Shown here: positions 1 to 10,710 of the stretch, one piece after another | How positions within the stretch are numbered: position 1 is the stretch's first letter | How the letters are laid out: each line of letters opens with the position of its first letter | Assembly (NCBI GenBank): GCA_964057225.1 | Contig: OZ059899.1 | Coordinates: 10,106,001 to 10,170,000 of the forward strand | Length of the DNA: 64,000 nucleotides | Direction: 5' to 3' | Source of the DNA: Auanema rhodensis | Lineage: Eukaryota > Nematoda > Chromadorea > Rhabditida > Rhabditidae | Position numbers and translations under genes: made by a program | Notes under the pieces: model-generated | What the model saw: the letters and a program-made list of their open reading frames with translations, nothing else | Database searches by the model: none | What the model was told of the DNA's origin: nothing

Positions 1-5
1 GGTCG
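1..5 (+). tRNA. 3' end of a tRNA-Arg(ACG) gene cut by the window edge
   Basis: The five bases GGTCG equal the last five bases of the complete tRNA genes in this window, and are followed by the same TAAA spacer and a run of eight T (10-17). The rest of the gene lies before the window. Confidence 0.85.
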
Positions 6-1198
6 TAAATTTTTTTTATTTCACTTGTCATTTATAAAAATCGAATTTATCTTCTTCAACAATTATTTTTGCAATGTGTCATAAGAATTTCATAGTTGAA
101 CAAAACGTTTTTTAAGAAGTTTTTTTGTTGTCAATATATATATTTTCCTGGAATTCGAAAGCATTTGGGATGGAAATTAGAAAGAAAAGAACTAGTTTTT
201 CCTACTTTAAAACAAACAATAAGAAATAAAATGAAAAAGATTGTTAGATATCCAATTTAAACTTATACATTTACTTCGATAAAGAGCCTATTAGTTTGAA
301 ATTTTATGTCTTACAGTTCTCCAACAGAACAGACTGATCCTGATTTTTCTACGATTACATAAAACCCTCGTTTGATATAAAAGCATATTGGATAGAAATT
401 TCGAAAGCATTTTGGAATGGAAATTAGAAAGAAAAGAACTAGTTTCTCCTATTTTAAAACAAACAATAAGAAATAAAATGAAGAAGATTGTTAGATATCC
501 AATTTGAACTTATACATTTACTTTGATAAAAAGCCTATTAGATTGGAATTTTCTGTCTTACAGTACTCCAACAGAACAGACTGATCCTGATTTCTCTACG
601 ATTACATTAGCCTCTCGTTTGATATAAAAAAAGAAGAGGGATAACGTTTCCAGGATATCAATGATATCGAATCTAGTGATATTGTAGAAAAATGTAATGT
701 CAGCTCCATAGTTTTTCTCTTAATTTCTCTCATCACAATAGTCTTAGTTTTTTTTCATAAGAGTTTCTGAAATCTTAGTTGAACAAAGCAGTATATATTT
801 CTTTCTGGAATTCGAAAGCATTTGGGATGAAAATTAGAAAGAAAAGAACTAGTTTTTCCTACTTTAAAACAAAAATTAAGAAATAAAATAAAAAAGATTG
901 TTAGATATCCAATTTAAACTTATACATTTACTTCGATAAAGAGCCTATTAGTTTGAAATTTTATGTCTTACAGTTCTCCAACAGAACAGACTGATCCTGA
1001 TTTCTCTATGATTACATAAAACTCTCGTTTGATATAAAAAAAGGAGAGGAATAACGTTTCCAGGATATCAATGATATCCAATTTAGTGATATTGTAAAAA
1101 AATGTAATGTCAGCTCCATAGGTTTTCTCTTAATTTCTCTCATCACAATTGTCTTAGTTTTTTTTCTCATAAGAGTTTCTGAAATCTTAGTTGAACAA
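6..1198. repeat. Tandem array: E + C, one short module, one tRNA-less unit
   Basis: This stretch holds the downstream part of a full unit, a short module beginning near 380, and a tRNA-less unit whose junction near 785-795 reads AAAGCAG instead of the usual AAGGCCG. It ends in the D segment that is the 5' flank of the next tRNA. The D of the short module has the TTAGCC version of the C end (near 607), which removes a TAA found in most copies. No separate gene is seen. Confidence 0.85.
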
Positions 1199-1271
1199 GG
1201 CCGCGTGGCGCAATGGATAACGCGTCTGCCTACGGAGCAGAAGATTGTAGGTTCGAATCCTGCCGTGGTCG
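1199..1271 (+). tRNA. tRNA-Arg(ACG), first complete copy
   Basis: This 73-base gene folds as a standard cloverleaf and would read CGU (and, once A34 is edited to inosine, CGC and CGA) arginine codons during cytoplasmic translation. Acceptor stem 1-7/66-72 contains two G-U pairs (2-71 and 5-68). The D stem is 10-12/23-25. The anticodon stem TCTGC/GCAGA encloses the loop CTACGGA, so bases 34-36 are ACG. A 5-base variable loop follows, then the T stem GTAGG/CCTGC with loop TTCGAAT; the discriminator is G73. The A box (TGGCGCAATGG, 8-18) and B box (GGTTCGAATCC, 52-62) form the internal Pol III promoter. There is no intron and no encoded CCA. T7 at 1276-1282 is the terminator. The 5' flank ends in GAACAA. 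Confidence 0.97.
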
Positions 1272-1275
1272 TAAA

Positions 1276-1282
1276 TTTTTTT
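1276..1282 (+). terminator. Pol III T-run terminator (T7), typical of the array
   Basis: Seven T follow the spacer TAAA after the tRNA. Most genes in the window have this T7 at the same distance. The copy ending at 2939 and the one cut by the window start have T8. Two copies (27405 and 30100) have a broken run and are listed separately. Confidence 0.85.
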
Positions 1283-2866
1283 CATTTCACTTGTCATTTA
1301 TAAAAATCGAATTTATCTTCTTCAACGATTATTTTTGCAATGTGTCATAAGAATTTCATAGTTGAACAAAACGTTTTTTAAGAAGTTTTTTTGTTGTCAA
1401 CATATATATTTTCCTGGAATTCGAAAGCATTTGGGATGGAAATTAGAAAGAAAAGAACTAGTTTTTCCTATTTTAAAACAAACAATAAGAAATAAAATGA
1501 AAAAGATTGTTAGATATCCAATTTAAACTTATACATTTACTTTGATAAAGAGCCTATTAGATTGAAATTTTATGTCTTACAGTTCTCCAACAGAACAGAC
1601 TGATCCTGATTTTTCTACGATTACATAAAACTCTCGTTTGATATAAAAGCATATTGGATAGAAATTTCGAAAGCATTTTGGATGGAAATTAGAACGAAAA
1701 GAACTAGTTTTTTCTATTTTAAAACAAACAATAATAAACAGAATGAAAAGATTGTTAGATATCCAATTTTAACTCATACATTTACTTCGATGAAGAGCCT
1801 ATTAGATTGAATTTTTATGTCTTACAGTTCTCCAACAGAACAGACTGATCCTGATTTTTCTACGATTACATAAAACTCTCGTTTGATATACAAAAAGGAG
1901 AGGAATAACGTTTCCAGGATATCAATGATATCGAATCTAGTGATATTGTAGAAAAATGTAATGTCAGCTCCATAGATTTTCTCTTAATTTCTCTCATCAC
2001 AATAGTCTTAGTTTTTTTTCATAAGAGTTTCTGAAATCTTAGTTGAACAAGGCCGTATATATTTTCCTAGAATTCGAAAGCATTTGGAATGGAAATTAGA
2101 AAGAAAAGAACTAGTTTCTTCTATTTTAAAACAAACAATAAGAAATAAAATGAAGAAGATTGTTAGATATCCAATTTGAACTTATACATTTACTTTGATA
2201 AAAAGCCTATTAGATTGGAATTTTCTGTCTTACAGTACTCCAACAGAACAGACTGATCCTGATTTCTCTACGATTACATTAGCCTCTCGTTTGATATAAA
2301 AAAAGAAGAGGGATAACGTTTCCAGGATATCAATGATATCGAATCTAGTGATATTGTAGAAAAATGTAATGTCAGCTCCATAGTTTTTCTCTTAATTTCT
2401 CTCATCACAATAGTCTTAGTTTTTTTTCATAAGAGTTTCTGAAATCTCAGTTGAACAAGGCCGTATATATTTTCCTAGAATTCGAAAGCATTTGGAATGG
2501 AAATTAGAAAGAAAAGAACTAGTTTCTCCTATTTTAAAACAAACAATAAGAAATAAAATGAAGAAGATTGTTAGATATCCAATTTGAACTTATACATTTA
2601 CTTTGATAAAAAGCCTATTAGATTGGAATTTTCTGTCTTACAGTACTCCAACAGAACAGACTGATCCTGATTTCTCTACGATTACATTAGCCTCTCGTTT
2701 GATATAAAAAAAGAAGAGGGATAACGTTTCCAGGATATCAATGATATCGAATCTAGTGATATTGTAAAAAAATGTAATGTCAGCTCCATAGTTTTTCTCT
2801 TAATTTCTCTCATCACAATAGTCTTAGTTTTTTTTCATAAGAGTTTCTGAAATCTTAGTTGAACAA

Positions 2867-2939
2867 GGCCGCGTGGCGCAATGGATAACGCGTCTGCCTA
2901 CGGAGCAGAAGATTGTAGGTTCGAATCCTGCCGTGGTCG
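2867..2939 (+). tRNA. tRNA-Arg(ACG)
   Basis: Same sequence as the copy at 1199. Its terminator is T8 (2944-2951). It heads the shortest full unit, with the next gene only 606 bases downstream. The 5' flank is of the GAACAA class. Confidence 0.97.
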
Positions 2940-3472
2940 TAAATTTTTTTTATTTCACTTGTCATTTATAAAAATCGAATTTATCTTCTTCAACAATTAT
3001 TTTTGCAATGTGTCATAAGAATTTCATAGTTGAACAAAACGTTTTTTAAGAAGTTTTTTTGTTGTCAACATATATATTTTCCTGGAATTCGAAAGCATTT
3101 GGGATGGAAATTAGAACGAAAAGAACTAGTTTTTTCTATTTTAAAACAAACAATAATAAACAGAATGAAAAGATTGTTAGATATCCAATTTTAACTTATA
3201 CATTTACTTCGATGAAGAGCCTATTAGATTGAATTTTTATGTCTTACAGTTCTCCAACAGAACAGACTGATTCTGATTTTTCTATGATTACATAAAACTC
3301 TCGTTTGATATACAAAAAGGAGAGGAATAACGTTTCCAGGATATCAATGATATCGAATCTAGTGATACTGTAGAAAAATATAATGTCAGCTCCATAGTTT
3401 TTCTCTTAATTTCTCTCATCACAATAGTCTTAGTTTTTTTTCATAAGAGTTTCTGAAATCTTAGTTGAACAA
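2867..3472 (+). repeat. Exemplar of the 606-607 bp full unit (tRNA-E-C-D)
   Basis: Segments in order: tRNA 2867-2939; E 2940-3070, which begins with the terminator and exists only next to a tRNA; C 3071-3312, which starts at TATATATTTT, carries an EcoRI site (GAATTC) and a SpeI site (ACTAGT) and ends at GATATA; D 3313-3472, which contains the palindrome GATATCAATGATATC and a T-run and forms the 5' flank of the next tRNA. The same complete unit without extra modules recurs at 16098, 22644 and 25367. Confidence 0.85.
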
Positions 3473-3545
3473 GGCCGCGTGGCGCAATGGATAACGCGTC
3501 TGCCTACGGAGCAGAAGATTGTAGGTTCGAATCCTGCCGTGGTCG
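3473..3545 (+). tRNA. tRNA-Arg(ACG)
   Basis: Identical to the first complete copy, T7 terminator, GAACAA flank. Followed by one short module before the next gene at 852 bases. Confidence 0.97.
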
Positions 3546-3919
3546 TAAATTTTTTTCATTTCACTTGTCATTTATAAAAATCGAATTTATCTTCTTCAAC
3601 GATTATTTTTGCAATGTGTCATAAGAATTTCATAGTTGAACAAAACGTTTTTTAAGAAGTTTTTTTGTTGTCAATATATATATTTTCCTGGAATTCGAAA
3701 GCATTTGGGATGGAAATTAGAAAGAAAAGAACTAGTTTTTCCTACTTTAAAACAAACAATAAGAAATAAAATGAAAAAGATTGTTAGATATCCAATTTAA
3801 ACTTGTACATTTACTTCGATAAAGAGCCTATTAGTTTGAAATTTTATATCTTACAGTTCTCCAACAGAACAGACTGATCCTGATTTTTCTACGATTACAT
3901 AAAACTCTCGTTTGATATA

Positions 3920-4164
3920 AAAGCATATTGGATAGAAATTTCGAAAGCATTTTGGATGGAAATTAGAACGAAAAGAACTAGTTTTTTCTATTTTAAAACA
4001 AACAATAATAAACAGAATGAAAAGAATGTTAGATATCCAATTTTAACTTATACATTTACTTCGATGAAGAGCCTATTAGATTGAATTTTTATGTCTTACA
4101 GTTCTCCAACAGAACAGACTGATTCTGATTTTTCTATGATTACATAAAACTCTCGTTTGATATA
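3920..4164. repeat. Exemplar of the short module (second C without D)
   Basis: The C of the 3473 unit ends at GATATA (3914-3919) and is followed not by D but by a second C. The second C starts with an extra 21-base piece (3920-3940) that matches the following 3944-3964 at 19 of 21 positions, a local tandem duplication at the joint. The module ends at the next GATATA (4159-4164), after which D resumes. About 30 such modules occur in the window; in the tRNA-dense part each follows the C of a tRNA-bearing unit. Confidence 0.8.
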
Positions 4165-4324
4165 CAAAAAGGAGAGGAATAACGTTTCCAGGATATCAAT
4201 GATATCGAATCTAGTGATACTGTAGAAAAATATAATGTCAGCTCCATAGTTTTTCTCTTAATTTCTCTCATCACAATAGTCTTAGTTTTTTTTCATAAGA
4301 GTTTCTGAAATCTTAGTTGAACAA

Positions 4325-4397
4325 GGCCGCGTGGCGCAATGGATAACGCGTCTGCCTACGGAGCAGAAGATTGTAGGTTCGAATCCTGCCGTGGTCG
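4325..4397 (+). tRNA. tRNA-Arg(ACG)
   Basis: Identical tRNA; GAACAA flank; T7 terminator. The 1261-base interval to the next gene holds a short module and one tRNA-less unit joined at GGCCG near 5178. Confidence 0.97.
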
Positions 4398-5585
4398 TAA
4401 ATTTTTTTCATTTCACTTGTCATTTATAAAAATCGAATTTATCTTCTTCAACGATTATTTTTGCAATGTGTCATAAGAATTTCATAGTTGAACAAAACGT
4501 TTTTTAAGAAGTTTTTTTGTTGTCAATATATATATTTTCCTGGAATTCGAAAGCATTTGGGATGGAAATTAGAAAGAAAAGAACTAGTTTTTCCTACTTT
4601 AAAACAAACAATAAAAAATAAAATGAAAAAGATTGTTAGATATCCAATTTAAACTTGTACATTTACTTCGATAAAGTGCCTATTAGTTTGAAATTTTATG
4701 TCTTACAGTTCTCCAACAGAACAGACTGATCCTGATTTTTCTACGATTACATAAAACTCTCGTTTGATATAAAAGCATATTGGATAGAAATTTCGAAAGC
4801 ATTTTGGATGGAAATTAGAACGAAAAGAACTAGTTTTTTCTATTTTAAAACAAACAATAATAAACAGAATGAAAAGATTGTTAGATATCCATTTTTAACT
4901 TATACATTTACTTCGATGAAGAGCCTATTAGATTGAATTTTTATGTCTTACAGTTCTCCAACAGAACAGACTGATCCTGATTTTTCTACGATTACATAAA
5001 ACTCTCGTTTGATATACAAAAAGGAGAGGAATAACGTTTCCAGGATATCAATGATATCGAATCTAGTGATATTGTAGAAAAATGTAATGTCAGCTCCATA
5101 GTTTTTCTCTTAATTTCTCTCATCACAATAGTCTTAGTTTTTTTTCATAAGAGTTTCTGAAATCTTAGTTGAACAAGGCCGTATATATTTTCCTAGAATT
5201 CGAAAGCATTTGGAATGGAAATTAGAAAGAAAAGAACTAGTTTCTCCTATTTTAAAACAAACAATAAGAAATAAAATGAAAAGATTCTTAGATATCCAAT
5301 TTGAACTTATACATTTACTTTGATAAAAAGCCTATTAGATTGGAATTTTCTGTCTTACAGTACTCCAACAGAACAGACTGATCCTGATTTCTCTACGATT
5401 ACATTAGCCTCTCGTTTGATATAAAAAAAGAAGAGGGATAACGTTTCCAGGATATCAATGATATCGAATCTAGTGATATTGTAAAAAAATGTAATGTCAG
5501 CTCCATAGGTTTTCTCTTAATTTCTCTCATCACAATTGTCTTAGTTTTTTTTCTCATAAGAGTTTCTGAAATCTTAGTTGAACAA

Positions 5586-5658
5586 GGCCGCGTGGCGCAA
5601 TGGATAACGCGTCTGCCTACGGAGCAGAAGATTGTAGGTTCGAATCCTGCCGTGGTCG
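5586..5658 (+). tRNA. tRNA-Arg(ACG)
   Basis: Identical tRNA. The E that follows is the CATTTACAAAAATC variant, in which a stop-free reading frame entering from D (open from 5442) passes through the tRNA and E to a TAA at 5766-5768. This is probably incidental, since the tRNA itself has no stop in that phase. Confidence 0.97.
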
Positions 5659-6439
5659 TAAATTTTTTTCATTTCACTTGTCATTTACAAAAATCGAATT
5701 TATCTTCTTCAACCATTATTTTTGCAATGTGTCATAAGAATTTCACAGTTGAACAGAACGTTTTTTAAGAAGTTTTTTTGTTGTCAACATATATATTTTT
5801 CTGGAATTCGAAAGCATTTGGGATGGAAATTAGAAAGAAAAGAACTAGTTTTTCCTACTTTAAAACAAACAATAAGAAATAAAATGAAAAAGATTGTTAG
5901 ATATCCAATTTAAACTTATACATTTACTTCGATAAAGAGCCTATTAGTTTGAAATTTTATGTCTTACAGTTCTCCAACAGAACAGACTGATCCTGATATT
6001 TCTACGATTACATAAAACTCTCGTTTGATATAAAAGCATATTGGATAGAAATTTCGAAAGCATTTGGGATGGAAATTAGAAAGAAACAAACTAGTTTTTC
6101 CTACTTTAAAACAAACAATGAGAAACAAAATGAAAAGATTGTTAGATATCCAATTTTAACTTATACATTTACTTCGATGAAGAGCCTATTAGATTGAATT
6201 TTTATGTCTTACAGTTCTCCAACAGAACAGACTGATCCTGATTTTTCTACGATTACATAAAACTCTCGTTTGATATACAAAAAGGAGAGGAATAACGTTT
6301 CCAGGATATCAATGATATCGAATCTAGTGATATTGTAGAAAAATGTAATGTCAGCTCCATAGGTTTTCTCTTAATTTCTCTCATCACAATTGTCTTAGTT
6401 TTTTTTCTCATAAGAGTTTCTGAAATCTTAGTTGAACAA

Positions 6440-6512
6440 GGCCGCGTGGCGCAATGGATAACGCGTCTGCCTACGGAGCAGAAGATTGTAGGTTCGAATC
6501 CTGCCGTGGTCG
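6440..6512 (+). tRNA. tRNA-Arg(ACG)
   Basis: Identical tRNA, GAACAA flank. Interval of 1261 bases to the next copy, laid out like the 4325 unit. Confidence 0.97.
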
Positions 6513-7700
6513 TAAATTTTTTTCATTTCACTTGTCATTTATAAAAATCGAATTTATCTTCTTCAACGATTATTTTTGCAATGTGTCATAAGAATTTCAT
6601 AGTTGAACAAAACGTTTTTTAAGAAGTTTTTTTGTTGTCAACATATATATTTTCCTGGAATTCGAAAGCATTTGGGATGGAAATTAGAAAGAAAAGAACT
6701 AGTTTTTCCTATTTTTAAACAAACAATAAGAAATAAAATGAAAAATATTGTTAGATATCCAATTTAAACTTATACATTTACTTTGATAAAGAGCCTATTA
6801 GATTGAAATTTTATGTCTTACAGTTCTCCAACAGAACAGACTGATCCTGATTTTTCTACGATTACATAAAACTCTCGTTTGATATAAAAGCATATTGGAT
6901 AGAAATTTCGAAAGCATTTTGGATGGAAATTAGAACGAAAAGAACTAGTTTTTTCTATTTTAAAACAAACAATAATAAACAGAATGAAAAGATTGTTAGA
7001 TATCCAATTTTAACTTATACATTTACTTCGAAGAAGAGCCTATTAGATTGAATTTTTATGTCTTACAGTTCTCCAACAGAACAGACTGATCCTGATTTTT
7101 CTACGATTACATAAAACTCTCGTTTGATATACAAAAAGGAGAGGAATAACGTTTCCAGGATATCAATGATATCGAATCTAGTGATATTGTAGAAAAATGT
7201 AATGTCAGCTCCATAGTTTTTCTCTTAATTTCTCTCATCACAATAGTCTTAGTTTTTTTTCATAAGAGTTTCTGAAATCTTAGTTGAACAAGGCCGAATA
7301 TATTTTCCTAGAATTCGAAAGCATTTGGAATGGAAATTAGAAAGAAAAGAACTAGTTTCTCCTATTTTAAAACAAACAATAAGAAATAAAATGAAAAGAT
7401 TCTTAGATATCCAATTTGAACTTATACATTTACTTTGATAAAAAGCCTATTAGATTGGAATTTTCTGTCTTACAGTACTCCAACAGAACAGACTGATCCT
7501 GATTTCTCTACGATTACATTAGCCTCTCGTTTGATATAAAAAAAGAAGAGGGATAACGTTTCCAGGATATCAATGATATCGAATCTAGTGATATTGTAAA
7601 AAAATGTAATGTCAGCTCCATAGGTTTTCTCTTAATTTCTCTCATCACAATTGTCTTAGTTTTTTTTCTCATAAGAGTTTCTGAAATCTTAGTTGAACAA

Positions 7701-7773
7701 GGCCGCGTGGCGCAATGGATAACGCGTCTGCCTACGGAGCAGAAGATTGTAGGTTCGAATCCTGCCGTGGTCG
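7701..7773 (+). tRNA. tRNA-Arg(ACG)
   Basis: Identical tRNA, GAACAA flank. Its unit resembles that at 5586, including the E variant and one short module. Confidence 0.97.
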
Positions 7774-8554
7774 TAAATTTTTTTCATTTCACTTGTCATT
7801 TACAAAAATCGAATTTATCTTCTTCAACCATTATTTTTGCAATGTGTCATAAGAATTTCACAGTTGAACAGAACGTTTTTTAAGAAGTTTTTTTGTTGTC
7901 AACATATATATTTTTCTGGAATTCGAAAGCATTTGGGATGGAAATTAGAAAGAAAAGAACTAGTTTTTCCTACTTTAAAACAAACAATAAGAAATAAAAT
8001 GAAAAAGATTGTTAGATATCCAATTTAAACTTATACATTTACTTCGATAAAGAGCCTATTAGTTTGAAATTTTATGTCTTACAGTTCTCCAACAGAACAG
8101 ACTGATCCTGATTTTTCTACGATTACATAAAACTCTCGTTTGATATAAAAGCATATTGGATAGAAATTTCGAAAGCATTTGGGATGAAAATTAGAAAGAA
8201 AAGAACTAGTTTTTCCTACTTTAAAACAAACAAAAAGAAATAAAATAAAAAAGATTGTTAGATATCCAATTTAAACTTATACATTTACTTTGATAAAGAG
8301 CCTATTAGAATGAAATTTTATGTCTTACAGTTCTCCAACAGAACAGACTGATCCTGATTTCTCTATGATTACATAAAACTCTCGTTTGATATAAAAAAAG
8401 GAGAGGAATAACGTTTCCAGGATGTCAATGATATCGAATCTAGTGATATTGTAGAAAAATGTAATGTCAGCTCCATAGTTTTTCTCTTAATTTCTCTCAT
8501 CACAATAGTCTTAGTTTTTTTTTCATAAGAGTTTCTGAAATCTTAGTTGAACCA

Positions 8555-8627
8555 GGCCGCGTGGCGCAATGGATAACGCGTCTGCCTACGGAGCAGAAGA
8601 TTGTAGGTTCGAATCCTGCCGTGGTCG
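8555..8627 (+). tRNA. tRNA-Arg(ACG), first copy with a GAACCA 5' flank
   Basis: The tRNA is unchanged but the preceding bases read GAACCA. The upstream D has GATGTC in place of GATATC in the palindrome and a longer T-run without the CTC. This flank haplotype recurs at 14834, 17559, 21381, 24104, 27405 and 30100. Confidence 0.97.
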
Positions 8628-9264
8628 TAAATTTTTTTCATTTCACTTGTCATTTACAAAAATCGAATTTATCTTCTTCAACCATTATTTTTGCAATGTG
8701 TCATAAGAATTTCACAGTTGAACAGAACGTTTTTTAAGAAGTTTTTTTGTTGTCAACATATATATTTTCCTGAAATTCGAAAGCATTTGGGATGAAAATT
8801 AGAAAGAAAAGAACTAGTTTTTCCTACTTTAAAACAAACAATAAGAAATAAAATGAAAAAGATTGTTAGATATCCAATTTAAACTTATACATTTACTTCG
8901 ATAAAGAGCCTATTAGTTTGAAATTTTATGTCTTACAGTTCTCCAACAGAACAGACTGATCCTGATATTTCTACGATTACATAAAACTCTCGTTTGATAT
9001 AAAAGCATATTGGATAGAAATTTCGAAAGCATTTGGGATGGAAATTAGAAAGAAACAAACTAGTTTTTCCTACTTTAAAACAAACAATGAGAAACAAAAT
9101 GAAAAGATTGTTAGATATCCAATTTTAACTTATACATTTACTTCGATGAAGAGCCTATTAGATTGAATTTTTATGTCTTACAGTTCTCCAACAGAACAGA
9201 CTGATCCTGATTTTTCTACGATTACATAAAACTCTCGTTTGATATACAAAAAGGAGAGGAATAA

Positions 9265-9537
9265 CGTTTCCAGGATATCAATGATATCGAATCTAGTGAT
9301 ATTGTAGAAAAATGTAATGTCAGCTCCATAGGTTTTCTTTTAATTTCTCTCATCACAATTGTCTTAGTTTTTTTTCTCATAAGAGTTTCTGAAATCTTAG
9401 GTGTACAAGGCCGTATATATTTTCCTGGAATTCGAAAGGATTTGGGATGGAAATTAGAAAGAAAAGAACTAGTTTTTCCTACTTTAAAACAAACAATAGG
9501 AGATAAAATGAAAAAGATTGTTAGATATCCAATTTAA
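9265..9537 (+). pseudogene. Membrane-protein-like stop-free frame (copy 1)
   Basis: Same 90-codon frame as the exemplar at 12165-12437, with no in-frame stop before TAA 9535-9537 and no ATG start. The junction codons read GTA CAA GGC CGT ATA TAT. Confidence 0.3.
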
Positions 9538-10083
9538 ACTTATACATTTACTTCGACAAAGAGCCTATTAGTTTGAAATTTCATGTCTTACAGTTCTCCA
9601 ACAGAACAGACTGATCCTGATTTCTCTATGATTACATAAAACTCTCGTTTGATATAAAAAAAGGAGAGGAATAACGTTTCCAGGATATCAATGATATCGA
9701 ATCTAGTGATATTGTAAAAAAATGTAATGTCAGCTCCATAGGTTTTCTCTTAATTTCTCTCATCACAATTGTCTTAGTTTTTTTTCATAAGAGTTTCTGA
9801 AATCTTAGTTGAACAAAGCAGTATATATTTTTTTCTGGAATTCGAAAGCATTTGGGATGAAAATTAGAAAGAAACAAACTAGTTTTTCCTACTTTAAAAC
9901 AAACAATGAGAAACAAAATGAAAAGATTGTTAGATATCCAATTTTAACTTATACATTTACTTCGATGAAGAGCCTATTAGATTGAATTTTTATGTCTTAC
10001 AGTTCTCCAACAGAACAGACTGATCCTGATTTTTCTACGATTACATAAAACTCTCGTTTGATATACAAAAAGGAGAGGAATAA

Positions 10084-10356
10084 CGTTTCCAGGATATCAA
10101 TGATATCGAATCTAGTGATATTGTAGAAAAATGTAATGTCAGCTCCATAGGTTTTCTTTTAATTTCTCTCATCACAATTGTCTTAGTTTTTTTTCTCATA
10201 AGAGTTTCTGAAATCTTAGGTGTACAAGGCCGTATATATTTTCCTGGAATTCGAAAGGATTTGGGATGGAAATTAGAAAGAAAAGAACTAGTTTTTCCTA
10301 CTTTAAAACAAACAATAGGAGATAAAATGAAAAAGATTGTTAGATATCCAATTTAA
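10084..10356 (+). pseudogene. Membrane-protein-like stop-free frame (copy 2)
   Basis: The frame is open from CGT at 10084 to TAA 10354-10356 and has the same predicted domains as the exemplar. It lies 2081 bases before the exemplar copy, as expected from the local duplication. Confidence 0.3.
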
Positions 10357-10637
10357 ACTTATACATTTACTTCGATAAAGAGCCTATTAGTTTGAAATTT
10401 CATGTCTTACAGTTCTCCAACAGAACAGACTGATCCTGATTTCTCTATGATTACATAAAACTCTCGTTTGATATAAAAAAAGGAGAGGAATAACGTTTCC
10501 AGGATATCAATGATATCGAATCTAGTGATATTGTAAAAAAATGTAATGTCAGCTCCATAGGTTTTCTCTTAATTTCTCTCATCACAATTGTCTTAGTTTT
10601 TTTTCTCATAAGAGTTTCTGAAATCTTAGTTGAACAA

Positions 10638-10710
10638 GGCCGCGTGGCGCAATGGATAACGCGTCTGCCTACGGAGCAGAAGATTGTAGGTTCGAATCCT
10701 GCCGTGGTCG
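10638..10710 (+). tRNA. tRNA-Arg(ACG)
   Basis: Identical tRNA, GAACAA flank, T7 terminator. Starts the second 2.08-kb interval. Confidence 0.97.

Larger units (their letters stand above)
1272..8554. repeat. Tandem array between tRNA genes 1199 and 8555
   Basis: The stretches between the seven tRNA genes here contain only E, C, D and short modules. Spacings are 1668 (full + short + two tRNA-less), 606 (full only), 852 (full + short), 1261 (full + short + one tRNA-less), 854, 1261 and 854 bp. Tandem similarity is strongest between the 5586-6439 and 7701-8554 units and between the 4325 and 6440 units. The tRNA-less unit near 7293 has GGCCGAATATATTTT at its junction. No other gene is visible. 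Confidence 0.85.

Noticed and set aside
1199-1412. tRNA-derived SINE or another transposable element as the source of the tRNA block
   Set aside because: The tRNA is intact and identical between copies, with its own terminator directly after it. There is no A-rich or LINE-like tail after the block, and no target-site duplication brackets the 199-bp difference.
5722-5913. 63-codon plus strand frames downstream of tRNAs (also at 7837, 14116, 16234 and elsewhere) as protein genes
   Set aside because: They begin at TTG, not ATG, and lie across E and C. Many units have a TAG in the same frame (TTCATAG in place of TTCACAG), and no upstream promoter is evident. Their number reflects array amplification. 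The C-terminal part is simply the tail of the membrane-like frame.
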